A stretch of DNA of 64,000 bases from Phylloscopus collybita (Eukaryota; Chordata; Aves; Passeriformes; Phylloscopidae): assembly GCA_027886175.1 (NCBI GenBank), contig JAJNNQ010000009.1, positions 20,433,501-20,497,500 on the forward strand, given 5' to 3'. Below, one piece after another: positions 1 to 12,145 of this stretch. The translations under genes and the position numbers were made by a program. The notes below the pieces were generated by a model. That model was not told the origin of the DNA. It saw nothing but the letters and a program-made list of their open reading frames with translations, and searched no databases. How positions within the stretch are numbered: position 1 is the stretch's first letter; every line of letters starts with the position of its first letter.

Positions 1-2124
1 TCTTGCCTTCTTACTTTCAGACATTGCATTATAGAGACCATCAGCTCACCTCAAATTTGATTTGTCCAAAAGTGACTCTTCTATCTTAACAATTCCTCTC
101 TTCTTTATCTTTTCTAAAGCATTTAAAAATTCCACTACACTTTCTGTCTCTCAGGATCTCCCACAAAAAAATAAACAAGTAAAAGCTTGCTTGTAAACAT
201 AATAAAAAAGAATTCTTTTGGGTTTCCACCATTACCAAAATAATGACAGAAAATATGTCAGGTTGCACTGAAGGCCCTTAAATCCTTATGTGATATACTG
301 TGGAATTTTGAAAGGTTTGCACTAGGAAAGTAGTTATCACTTAGTCTAATTTAGCAAGCCAAAAAGATTAGGTCATATTAAATTTTTGTTGTTCTGATGA
401 AAACTAATGCAAAAACTCACACTTCTAATTAAAAGAGTATCTACTTATCATTTCTCAGTCACTATGGCTTTAAATGAGAAGCAACTGTTCCTTCTTCATC
501 AGGACTTCTGGAATTATCTGAGGCCCCATCCACAAATACAGATTAGTAATAGCTATTGAAAACAAAATCCTTATTATAGAGACTTCCAAGAATTTCAGCT
601 AGCAGTATATTCAAATGGATATATATGATTGTATATATCCATTGTAGAAAGTAAGATGTGAGCCTTTGCTTCACCCCTAAAAATAGGGGTTTTTATTTTC
701 ATTTTTTTCTGTTATTTTTCTTCCAATTACTAGCTTCTAAATTAAATTACCAGTTTATGATAATACAGGCTCTTAACAAGTTACCCTCTCCTCTACCTCT
801 TCTTCCTCTTCTCTAGGATTTCTTTTAAAAATAAGGTGTATTTCCTCTGTAAGCTAGTTTCTTTTTTAAACTACATGGTTTTCCCTTCCAATTACTGAAC
901 TGGGGCTTTGGGGGCATCTAATTAAATGTTCTTAAACTGCTCCCAATTAATATAATTCTATTTCAGTTTAAGTTGTCTTCCACTTGAATGGGTTTATAAT
1001 TGCTTTCTAATTGCTAAGTTAGTCTTTTCAAAACATTAAGTAGATATCCATTAGTGGCATGATCTATAGTGAATGTTTAACTCAAGTTATATCATTGCCT
1101 TCATAACTTAGGTTTTCCGTTTTCATATATTTCATAGAATGAATTAATTTTGTAGTTTGCCTCTGTTTGGCTGCAGAAATCAGCTTGTACACTGCAATGT
1201 ACTACAGTTTTTAAAATTCTGATCAATGTAAACTAATGTAAATAAACATAGGGAAGGTTATTTTTCTGTTTTGTTTAAATACTCATGAAACTGTGGGTAG
1301 GATACCAATATCACCTTGTTAAGAAAAAAAGGAGAAATTACAGCAGTTGCCAGTTGGCTTTCCAGCTACTTTAGAAGGAGAAAGGGGATTTAATAACGTA
1401 CTATGACACAGGAAAAACAATTTTAAAGGCATTCAACCCCTGTTATTTTCATTTCAGGATAGACACTGCTTTTTCATATCCTGACTTTACTAACACATGT
1501 GTGAGTGAATTTGAAGTTGAATGACACACAAAATCACATAACATGTTTTTATCTGTATGCAAATGAACACTATAAATGGAATTCTTACAGCCTGGAATGA
1601 CTGAATTACTTTGGTTACTTTTTTTTTTCTTTTCTGCAGTAAAGGGGTGTATTTGAAGTGCTCCTTAGGATGAAGAGCAAGAAATCATCCTGTACTTTTC
1701 AGAGTTTTCATTATCTAATTTCTTTCTTTACTACCATGACCGAATTCTAATGGAGAGGTATGAAGAGTTAATGCAGGAGGTTTCTTCAACCTTCCTCCAG
1801 TTACCAAGTCTAAAGTTCAAATATATTAATACACTCTTACCAAAAATTCTTCATACTAAAATCATTCATAATTTGAATTAATGTTAGGGACAGAAACACT
1901 TCAAAGGAATAGAAGATTAGTTCATATAAATACACAAAATCTGAAAGCTCAAGTAGACATCTTAGTGCTAGCAAATCTTCAAATATGCTGGCTGACACTA
2001 AAAAAATTAGGTGTCACAGCAATATGGACAACCTTCAGAAGGTTGAGCCACCACTCTTAGGAAAGACAGCAGATTGTGACAAAACTGTAATAGATGGGAA
2101 ATCTCAAGAAATAAAAAAAAGGGG
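1..2124. other. Unique AT-rich non-coding DNA
   Basis: No gene or interspersed repeat is recognised here. Open frames are short and carry no domain. The stretch contains a perfect 12-bp inverted repeat with a 6-nt loop at 614-643 and a smaller 7-bp inverted repeat at 673-690. A polypyrimidine run ending in CAG near 1615-1640 resembles a splice acceptor but is not followed by a convincing exon. Confidence 0.6.
614..643. repeat. Perfect 12-bp inverted repeat, 6-nt loop
   Basis: The left arm AATGGATATATA (614-625) is the exact reverse complement of the right arm TATATATCCATT (632-643), separated by TGATTG. It is a potential hairpin or cruciform in AT-rich DNA. No element ends or target duplications were found around it, so its origin is unknown. 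Confidence 0.85.
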
Positions 2125-2182
2125 GGAGTTGAAAGAAGTTGTAGTTCCTCATCCTTGAAGATATTCAAAAGCCATATATATC
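2125..2182 (+). repeat. CR1 LINE fragment, left part of a split copy
   Basis: The segment reads like the CR1 3' region where the consensus runs 'ggttgtggagtctccatccttggagatattcaaaacc'; here 'catccttgaagatattcaaaagcc' is clearly recognisable. The match stops at about 2173, and the next expected CR1 segment appears only at about 2885. The two parts are in the same orientation and in the right order, so they are probably one old CR1 broken by the DNA between them. Sequence before about 2125 may also be CR1 but is too diverged to claim. Confidence 0.7.
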
Positions 2183-2879
2183 AGGGCATCTTGCCCCAGA
2201 AAAACTTACCTGCTGCTTTTTAGCTGGTGAAATAACTCAGGGCATCTCACCCATCACAAGACCTATTGCTCACTAACTGATGAAGTAACTCAATCAGGAC
2301 AGCTTGTCTTGTAGGGAGTTAGTTTGGCATCATGGGTGTAACACTCTCAGTTGACAATAAATACCTTGCTGTGGAAGTGAGATCTGGAAAGAGAAGCTGG
2401 AATTTCTGACTGACAGACACAAACTACACCAAACTTTAAAAAAGCAGAAATCCTCTGCATGTTCCCTGGAAAAGTGTTGGGCTTTCTCCTCGAAGTTGGG
2501 ACACCTACTTTGTGGTTATTTCTCTGGAGATTGAGTGAAAAGACTTTGTGTTCACTATTGTCATTTTGGTGGTAAGTTACACTGACTCTAAATCTGTAGT
2601 ATTTCTTTGCTAGCTTCAATAGAGATACCTTGATATCATGCACTGTTTTATGTCATCTGCCTGCAGTTCTTTTTGGTTTATACTGAGTAGTAAGTAACTC
2701 TGAGGCATTTTTTCTGCTATCTCCTGTCTATTCAATAAATAACTCATTTTATAATGGACCTGATCTGCATCCCTAGAACTCGCAGGCCAGAACAAATTTA
2801 GGTGCAGGCCCACCTAAATTTAATGTGCTGCCAAAAATCTGAGGCTAAAGCAGCATGAAGCTGTCACTCAATCTATAAC
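2183..2879. mobile_element. Unidentified insertion of about 700 bp within a CR1
   Basis: This DNA separates two adjacent CR1 segments. The pentamer ATATC lies at both edges (2178-2182 and 2880-2884), which could be a 5-bp target duplication, though the AT-rich context makes that weak. Inside are two AATAAA hexamers (2356-2361 and 2734-2739); the second is followed by a more GC-rich stretch, like the R/U5 part of an LTR. The ends do not read TG...CA, so an LTR identity is only a guess. A perfect 11-bp hairpin sits at 2794-2821. An old LTR with eroded ends, or a composite of small insertions, are the main options. Confidence 0.4.
2794..2821. repeat. Perfect 11-bp inverted repeat, 6-nt loop
   Basis: AAATTTAGGTG (2794-2804) is exactly complementary to CACCTAAATTT (2811-2821), with CAGGCC between them. 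It lies inside the unidentified insert that splits a CR1, shortly after an AATAAA. It could be a structural part of that element or a chance palindrome. Confidence 0.85.
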
Positions 2880-2995
2880 ATATCTGAACTTGGTCATGGA
2901 CTACCAGCTGTAGGTGACCCCACCTGAGCAGGGGAGGACTGGACAAAATGACCTCCAGAGGTCCCTTCCAACCCTCAACCATTTTATTGTTCTTT
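2880..2995 (+). repeat. CR1 LINE 3' end, right part of a split copy
   Basis: The stretch contains the CR1 terminal block: 'ctgtaggtgacccc...gagcagggg', then 'ggactgga', then 'gacctccagaggtcccttccaac', then 'ctcaaccatttt'. This is the usual 3' end of an avian CR1 in plus orientation. It continues the copy whose left part ends near 2173. The terminal short repeat is worn down. CR1 is a non-LTR retrotransposon; fragments of this size are dead, 5'-truncated copies. Confidence 0.9.
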
Positions 2996-3282
2996 AATAT
3001 CACCTGATTCCAGAACAGGGAGAAAGCAAGTCAGGTAAGATCAGTAACCTAAGTGGCGGAACACAAGTAAAATTCAAATCCAATCATAGCTTCTCCAGGT
3101 TCAATATTCAGCTGTTGAAAAACTGAGAACATTTTTGACTGTGTAATTACTTCAAGTTTTCTAAAATACTTCCTTCACCCTCCATTCATGTGCACTTCAT
3201 CATTTAAAAACAGGAATCTATAATTCAAGAGAAAACTGAACTTCTTCATGACATAAGATATTAGCCATTCCTTGTTGCAATA

Positions 3283-3837
3283 TGTTTTTATGTTAAATGG
3301 GTTGTTTCGCTGTCCCCTATATTAAGAATTTAGTCCTAAATTGTACCCCCCGCCCCTTTCCTCTGTACTGTTAGTACTGCCTAGATTGTATTCACCTATG
3401 TAGCTGTCCATCCTTCCCTAACCCTGCTTTTCTTCCAGATGGTTCCCTATCAGTCTCCCAATTTTCGATGCCTTATTAGTTGTTTAGATTGCTCCCCTCC
3501 CTCTATGCCTCCTTATTGCTTTCAGTATTGAAATCCCCACCTTGGTTCCCCTCTCCCTATTGGATCCTTACCCTGAACTCTGCCCCAAAATAGCTCCTTA
3601 AAACTCACTGCCCTGCCCTGAAAAAGAGACTTTTTCTTTCACTTTTCTTTTAGAGATTTTTAGGTCCCAGCCCCTGCTCTGTGTTGGAGTTAGGTTGAGT
3701 TTCATGTTTTGCTTTTTCAATAAATGAATCTCGAAGCTGCAGGCTTGGCCCACCCTGCATTCTGAACGCCAATCCACTGGCAACTGCCCGGGACACACAG
3801 GGCCCGGGGGGAACGGGTCACACCCCATAAAGGAGCA
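3283..3837 (+). mobile_element. Solo LTR of an endogenous retrovirus
   Basis: The segment starts TGTTTT, ends AGGAGCA, and is flanked by GCAATA (3277-3282) and GTAATA (3838-3843), a 6-bp target duplication with one mismatch. A pyrimidine-rich U3-like part is followed by a TATA-like TTAAAA (3598-3603), then AATAAA (3719-3724) and a GC-rich tail of about 110 bp that looks like U5. The length of 555 bp fits an LTR. No gag, pol or env sequence lies next to it, so it is a solo LTR left by recombination. A 6-bp duplication suggests a class II (ERVK-like) origin, but this is inference. The left border could also be at 3291 (TGTTAAATGG). Confidence 0.7.
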
Positions 3838-3851
3838 GTAATATCGAAGCA

Positions 3852-6800
3852 TGCCAACAGTTCTTAATTTGATATAGTAATACTCTCAAGTGTAGAACAC
3901 ATGTTTACAAAAAGGGACAAAAAGAACTTTTTTTTCTTTAAAAAACAAACAACAAACCCCAGCCAAACAAAGGATCCTCACAAAACTAAGTTTCTTAGTC
4001 CATACTTTTAATCTGAAGAGGTAGTTTTATTTCTGCAATAAGATCTGCATTTCTAACACAGGCGTGTACCTGCGTGCTTTGCAGAAATACAGTGTCTGCA
4101 TTATTAACACCACAAAATCTTCCATTACCTATCATACGGAATTTCAGTTTTCAACATTTTTATTACAGCAGTGCTAGTTTCCTGAAGTACCAAGACATTC
4201 TTCATGTTCTCAGCATTTGAAAATCTACCTGCACTGAAGTTAGCTTTTGAACTGACATTAAAGATCTTATGTACCATTGAACAAAACCACATAAATTTAT
4301 CCTGGTATTTCACAATTTCTTTACCCTTCTAACTGAGAAGACAAACATAAAAAGAATGTTACAAGTAAAAAGGTGAAGGCAGAAATGCACTTCCAGAGTT
4401 TAGCAGAAAATTAGGTGGTTATTCACTTCTGAGGAAAGTATTATCCCAAGACTGATCTAATGAGAAACATTTCGTTGGTCACATTCATTTCAAATAATAC
4501 AGAGGCTGATTTTCTTCCTTACTCAAGAAATCATTCTTCTGTTACACACAAAACCTGTTTAAATTGATCTGTTTTCAGCTTTTAAAATTTTCGATCATGA
4601 GCTATCCTTCTCCCAGATGTCATTAGTCTGTTAGTTATGACCTTCTAACAATGTTTCAGATAAATTATTGTATGAGAAGAAAAGACAAGAAGAGCAATGC
4701 TTACATATTTCACTTGAAATAGGTGTAAATGCCTGAATTTATAAACATCGGGATTTTCCAGCAACTAACTGGCACTTCCAGTACCTTTGGCACCTATCAA
4801 CAAATTCTTTTTACTGTAGAAGTACTTCAAGATAGTTTCTACAGGATGATTTCTCTTACACTTTTGTTTCAGTATTTATCTTTCTGAAGACTGCACACTG
4901 CTGTATGTGCATGCCTGCTACCCTTAAGAAAGACCTTCAGCCTCCCTAGATCTGTGACATTGCAATATTCTAAATAATATTAAATATTAAATAATGTTAG
5001 TATTCTAATATTCAGTAAAATATTATTCAGGATTCTCTAACTTTTATTTATTTATTTATTTATTTATTTCTAAAAACTGGATTAAGCCATAAATCCATTA
5101 ACAGTCCACAGTTAAAAAATCGAATTGACTTAGAAGTATTGAAGCATCAGATAAACTATTATAGGCAAATTTTACTTGCAAATTGGTTCATTAATTTTTC
5201 TATATGGGAAGAAATTTAAAGAAATTTTGGAATTAGAAATAACTAATAAATTTTCATTTAGGATGGTATTCCTCTGGAGACCGATAAAATGACAGAAAGA
5301 TGTGCTTGAAATAAATTTTAAAAAATTAAAAAATAAACTATATATTAGAAAAACCCTAAATCTTCTCATTTGATATTTACAATTTGATGTGGATTCAAGA
5401 AATATAAATTTTCTGTATTATGCATTGGCTTGAACAAAATTTGATAGCAAAATTTTGCACATTTTCAGTGTATTTTTATCAGCTTTATTTCTAATCTATT
5501 TAAGGAAAACACGCATTTTCTTCATGCTAGTTATTTTTATTTTCCGTTATTTTAATAAGAAATTTAAAATATAAAAACCCCAGACCAACAAAATAGAATT
5601 CTCCCCCAGGCCTCACAACACCACACTCATATATGGAACAAAAGAAACTTATTCCAAGTATTTTTCCTTTCTTCATCTTTGGAATATGATGCTTTAAATG
5701 TTGAAGCTGTATTATTAATTTAATTTAAAACCCATGCACAAAAGCAGATATGTCATGGTGTATAACACCTAACTAGCCAGAGTTAGCCACACCAAGACTC
5801 CAGTGAGGAAAATCTTTGTAAAACTTTTGTAAAACAATTTAAAAAGATAGTGACAACTCAGTGTACGACTTTTCCCTTGCAAAAAAAAAAGGGATACTTG
5901 GATATAATTTTGTTAAGAGTTACTTTGCTATTCTTTTGCTTCCCTAAATGCTAAAGGCAGTAGAGACTTCAGTTGGCCACATGCAACAAGTTGCAGGTGG
6001 AATCTGGGGAAGAAGGTGCAGGCAAGTATGTCTTGGATGTCCCAACTCCAGCCCCCTGCTCTCTACTGCTCACCCAAAGACACAGAGTCCTGTCTAAGAG
6101 TAGGTGGGAGAGGTAAGTAGTTTGCTTCACAGACATTTCTCCCAAAAGGAAAATATGCCAGTCAGGTTAACCGGGCTCATCTACCTTACTTCTGACAAGG
6201 AAAAGAACAAGAGATGAGTGCTATACAGCTGACTCAGGATGGCAAGAAGTCGTTCCTTGCTGTACATGATACTTACTTTGAGAATATTGCAATGTTTGAT
6301 TTCATAATCAACCGTAACTACAGGATTTCCCCAACACATTTCCTTTCTTGTTATATACAAAAGAAATCACAATGACATTGCCATCCACTTTGCATTCAAT
6401 TACCATGAATATTCAACAAATAGAAATAGACTTTGAATGTTAAGAAGCTTTGATACAAAGAATTCTCCCAGGAAGACGAGAGAAACCCATTCAATGACTG
6501 GTGAATCTATCCCACAAGCTAGGATTTCAGATACTGGATGGAAACAGGTTTTTACATATATAATTTGAATCCTGGAATGATTGGCAGGATGATTAAGAAA
6601 ACAACTTGGGATGGCTAAACTATTAAAAAACAAAAAGTCATTTGCAGATAAATAAAATGACAATACAAATAAATATCAATTTTACGTTCAGACCCTTCAA
6701 GGGTATACTTAGACCATTAACTAGTCAATTTCAATGCTAATAAAGCCTACTTTTACTTTGAAACTAAATATTCATTTTCCCAGGAAGAAATTAAGTATAT

Positions 6801-9800
6801 GTTTAAATAGAAACATTACATTGTCATCAACTGAGAAAAGCTTGAATTAATCTACTAAAATCTATCATTTCAAGATATACTGCAAGAATGGAATGCAAGA
6901 ATAGGTCAGAAAAACATTTGAAAACCTTGAATACCAGTACAGAATATACTCTACAGTAAAATGTAAATATTGGCTTATAAATGTTAAAATCTTTTAAAAG
7001 TTACATTCAAGTCAAATATATTTTTAAATGAAACTTTAAATTTTAAATTTTGAAAGTTCACTGAAAACTTGAACCCAAATTTTTCCACTGGTAATCAGAA
7101 GTTCACAAATTAAAAGTACAAAATTTACACAAAATGCAAAATTGCCTTACTAACACTATCTTTAAAAATTGCAATCACTATATAAATTAGGCTTTTCTCA
7201 ATAAAATTTTGCAATCTCCTCTTAAGAAAGAAAGAATTTGAAAGGCTGTGTGAAAACAAAACCTACATTTGTAGTTAAAACATTTGTGGTTTACAGCCAA
7301 ACTTTGAGGTCAAAAAACCTGTTGAAACAAATAAATTACAATGAAGTTCTTTCACATATCTATAAAATATTATCTCACGGAAGATGGGAAAAAGTTTCAA
7401 CAGAAAACCTATCACTTCTGAATGATATGCATTGAATGTAATTAATTTACACAACCTTCAATCTTGATGGGTGACTGTAAGAACATTTGAGAACTAAAAA
7501 AAGTTTTAACTTAAAGAGAATTAGTCCTTAATTTATTGTCAATCACACTGTGACAGCTCCTGTTGGTAGTTCTTGGTCACACTTGCTGGTTCACATCATG
7601 CACATGAAGTGACACAACTAATGGGAAACTATAAAGGGAATAACCTCCACACATATTCCATGAAATTTATCTTTCATTTTTGCATAAATTCATTGTCTTT
7701 GGAAAAACCACACAACTGTTATTGTGGGATTGCACAAAATTTCAGCATTTCCTACATAATGCATGCAAAATTATTGCATAGTTTTGCAAGTTATTGCATA
7801 TTGACTCATATTTTCCAAGGAAAAACATACATATACACTTGATGTACAAACATACACAGTATATTAAGTATCAGAAAGAATAATTGTATGTTGAACCTCG
7901 GTATAAAGCTGAGGCTGTGAAATGGATGTGGCCTGGGTTTATTGAGGACCTCCTCCAACTATTTGATTATATCAATATACATTGCATTTCAATGAAAATC
8001 TATTCTTTGTGATATGTAGAATATTCATCCCCACCATTTTAAAATGCATTGAAGTTTTGCATATTTACTTAGAAGAAAAAAATGCATTAGAATGTTTCAT
8101 GTCCATTTCAGCAGAACAATTTCCTAATCACGTGTTAAAGGTATCACATCTTCATTCAGTTCTATGCAATAATTCAAAAATAGATAAAACCATTCCAAAT
8201 ACGTTTCTAGCACATTGTTTTCCATGGATGGTGAACAATCAGAGAAACCCTAAAGCCTAACTGCAACATTTTCTGTATATCGCGAATTATAAATTTTATC
8301 TGTTATAGAGAGTTATCTACCAAACTTTTGTTAATATCAAGGGTTTAACATATTTCTAGCATTTGACAAATGTGTGAGGAGGATCATAAATGTGCCTTTT
8401 TTTTTTTCAAAGTAGTAATAATTTTCTTTTGCACAGATTCATTTCAAATAGACATTTACAGAACAAAAGAACTCCAGGAATCATAAGGCAAGTTCTAGTG
8501 CATGTCTCCCTTATGGTGTTGTAGAATAAACAGAAAACCTCGGACAAACATTGCCACACAGTAGGAGATGAGTAACTGAAATATTTGCAAATGGAGAGAC
8601 TGATATTTTTTCCTTAATTTTTGTAAACAGCTTAACCAGACAAGTAAATGAATAACATGCTAAGCTAAAATTCTTGCAGATGATTACCTGAGGTGATACC
8701 AAAAATATTTTTAAAATAAGGTGGACCTCACAGCCTGCCTTCTTCTTCTTCAGATAAACAGTCTGGTTAAAAGCTGCGTCCTGGAATATCAATATGATGA
8801 GAAATGTCATTGCATGGGCACATTTCAAAATGCAAGCAGATGTAAGTAGCTGTCAGTAGCAGATGAAAGTGTATTTTTAACTGATGCATGTAACAAAAAG
8901 TACATGAATATAGTACAATTCATTCTGCTAAGAAGCACTTTTACTTCTGTCCTAAAAAATTTGGTGTTTGGTATGGATGCAGAGAAGCAAAAAACCCCAA
9001 CAAAGGGCATTATGCAAAACCTTGGATTTCCATATTCCGTCTATAACCAGCTGTGTTCAGCAGGTATTTCTGCAAGCCTTCACAAGGAGACATAAGCAAG
9101 AGATATTTCCCTCCCTCTGTCCCTTTTGGTCTTTAACAGCATTTACCCATCCATCATTTTCTTGTTTCTTTGAGAAGACAAATAAGGAGGTGTTTTCAAC
9201 CTCATCAAAAAGATTGATCTGCAGCCTGATCATCTAAAGGACAAAAGACCGTTTTCTAAATAATACAAGCACAAGGTCCAGGCTGAAATCTGGCAAAATG
9301 ACTGAATTGACAAGTGCAGCATATCAGGTAAGACCAACAGGCAAAATGCTTCTGCTAAAATTAGACTGGAGAGCTTCCAGGTAGTGTTGAGAAGTCAAAT
9401 CGAAACTAAGCAAAACCAAACCCATGTACTGGCTAGAATACACAGGAAGAAAACTGATTTCAGAGCTAGCTTTGAGCATGCTTAACCATATTACTGGAGA
9501 CTCCACTATTATCAAAAGGCAGAAAAGGTATTAGCTAAAATTTTGACTGTCCCTGTTAGATTCTGGGTTTCAGACTACAGAATAGACTTTCATTCATTCA
9601 TTTTTCTGAGGAAGTGATGTCTTCTCTTTGGTTATTTGAGACACTATATAATTTAGTCTTTCTTAACCTAATATTTCTTCTGATGGTTCTTAAGCTATGG
9701 AAGATAAAAGCATGTGCTATTTTTTAACTCAGGTTAAAAGATTTTCATACAAATCTGATTTATATGAGACACTTAAAAATTATGACACAGCAGACTCCTG

Positions 9801-11955
9801 GAGTTAAATGTTCCTATTTAACTGAGTGTTCCTCAATGTTATATGAATGTTATTTTTTGTTTATTTTCCTCTACCTTGCCACAATCACTTTGTATAATGA
9901 AATGTGGCACCACTGCAAGTTCAAACCCCAGCTTATGGATTGCATGAAAGTAACTGTCACTTGTAATCATTATCAGTAAGGTTTAGTTTGGGGGTTTTTT
10001 GTCTTATATGCAGTGATAGCATTTTGTTTGCCTGCTTCTATTATTCAGAGCGGGTAACTTAAGGTTGTGATAGTGCAATTCATGATGATGCCCGGAGACA
10101 TTTAGAGAATTCCATTCAAGGAAAACTCAATGATTATTTATTTGTCACTAATTCATTCATGTACTGAGGCATAGAGCATGCTTAAGGAGAAAGAGAATAA
10201 TTTTCCATTTCTATTTTTAAAGGGTTGTAAAAAGTCTCTTCCATCAAACACTATCCTCATAACCATCTCACTTAAACTTCATATTGCTAACTAAATTATA
10301 ACTTGAGCTCATTAGACTATTTAGGGCATAATAAAAAGAGGAAACATACAGCTTTCAGCTCATCGTGACATTTCTCATTATCCTGGCTTTGTTTAGGACA
10401 ATTGCTTGAATATGCATTTAGGACAGGCAGAAAGCCAACTATTTGTCCCTTAAACTGAATAGGGACTTTGGCAAACTCCACCCTTCACAGCAAATGAGTT
10501 TTCAGAAATAGCCGCTCTCCTTTGAGCAGACTAACTGGTACAGTGCCAAATTTGATACATCCTGGAAGAGAGTGAGAAGCAAGGGCAGGAGGAGGGCAGG
10601 AAGTGCAGAGAGGAGAAAACCAGCAAGAAAGATAGATAAATTAAAGCAAGCATAAAAAAACTTCAGAGAAATTCAGAAGATAATATGCCAGATAAAGGAG
10701 GCAGCAAGACAGAAGAACAGTGTAGACTAGCACAAAAACATTCAGTTTATATGTTATCCATCAGTTAGAGTGCTTGCACCACAATAACTGACTCCTTCCA
10801 CTCTGAGACTGGGTTTGCAGTTGCCTATACCTCTGGAAACTCTTTATTCTTCACACAAAGAGTGAAACTCTTCCACTTTGAACTCTTCTTTTTGAGTCTG
10901 TATCCATACCTTCACTGGGCCTCTTTCTCCTATCCTGTTGACTAGCATAAAAAGAATTGAAATACAATATAACATTACAAGCCTTCTTACATTCAAAAAC
11001 TACTAAAATTAGGCTCTTACAAAATAACATTCTATCTGCTTTACTATGAAGATTTCAGCCTTTCACAAAGTGGGGCCGCGGGCGGGGGGCAGAAGTCAGG
11101 CATTTTTCAGGTAGGGAAAGAAGAAATATTTGTGCTTTTATCCCTCCTTTTAAGACATCAGCAACTTATAGGCAATCTATAAGATTTACACTCACATGTG
11201 CACAGGAGACATTTTTCAAAATCAAGAGACCTCCAATTTTTTTTCCTACAGTGTATGTTCCAGCTGCTCTGCAGAAGTCTAGTATATGACCATTCCATCT
11301 TAAGAGTTTCCCAGCCCAGGCTCATAGGGACCTAAGATGCCCTTGTCAATAGCCCTTGCCTTGGCTCTGTGGGGCACTTATCAGTGGTCTCTCTCTACTG
11401 ATGTCAAGTGCTGAACTCCACCACTGGATATCAGGGAAAGGAGAGAGCCTCCTTAGTTCCTTTTGCGGTGCAGACACAGTGCTCTTCAGGCCGCACACAA
11501 GAGTCTGTCTATGGAATCTGTCTATAAAAGGTGAGATGGTAGAAGGATTAAGAGTTGTAGGCACTAAAGAGCAAAGGTTATGAAAACAGCAGCTAGTGAG
11601 CTTGGAAAGGAAAAGAGAAAAAATTAGTCAAGAATGAAAGAGTGGAAGGAAGAAGATGAGACAAATGAGTGCACAGCAGTAAACCATCTCTAGTTACGCA
11701 CTCAGTATCCAATACTAACAGAGTTTACATTCAAAATTCCTAAATCTATTCATGAACTTACTGGTTTTATTTCTCTAAATGAAAGTAATATCTATGGGCC
11801 ATTGACCTAACTGTCTGAACGTGTTATGCATCACATAATTCCATGGAAATATTTCTCCTTCTAACTCTCCATACACTTTTCTATGACCTCATACATTATT
11901 TTTATAGCAGACAAGAGAAGAAATCCTAAACCTTAGGCCTAGCAGGAAAGATAGT
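3852..11955. other. Unique AT-rich non-coding DNA
   Basis: About 8 kb without a recognised gene or interspersed repeat. A TTTA microsatellite lies at 5042-5069, and a short GC spike (ggggccgcgggcgggggg, 11072-11089) is out of keeping with its surroundings. Short open frames here (60-105 codons, both strands) show no domain, no conserved-looking composition and no splice context, and are treated as chance. Confidence 0.55.
5042..5069. repeat. (TTTA)n microsatellite
   Basis: About seven uninterrupted TTTA units. It may mark the eroded A-rich tail of a retroposed element on the minus strand, but no element body was recognised beside it. Confidence 0.95.
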
Positions 11956-11964
11956 GCATCATTT

Positions 11965-12145
11965 TATATGGAACAGGTTGCCCAGAGAAGTTCTTGATAT
12001 CCCAACCTTGGAACTCTTAAGGCCAGGTTGGATGGAGCTCAGAGCAATCTGGTCTAGTGGGAGGTGTTTCTGCCCATGGCAGGAGGGTTGAAACAAGATG
12101 AGCTCTAAGGTCCCTTCCAAAACAAACCATTCTATGATTCTAAGA
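11965..12145 (+). repeat. CR1 LINE 3' end
   Basis: The segment opens with the CR1 block 'ggaacaggttgcccagagaag', continues through 'ggccaggttggatgga' and 'gatgagctctaaggtcccttccaa', and ends in 'accattctatgattctaag', the CR1 terminal repeat. Plus orientation, 5'-truncated, about 180 bp. It has no coding capacity; open frames crossing it on the minus strand are incidental. Confidence 0.93.

Noticed and set aside
673..700. Terminator-like hairpin ACCCCTA/TAGGGGT followed by T residues
   Set aside because: This resembles a bacterial intrinsic terminator, but the window is vertebrate nuclear DNA, where that signal has no meaning.
7890..7975. Possible CR1 tail around 'gaggacctcctccaact'
   Set aside because: Only a short stretch resembles the CR1 terminal block, and the usual 'attctatg' repeat is missing.
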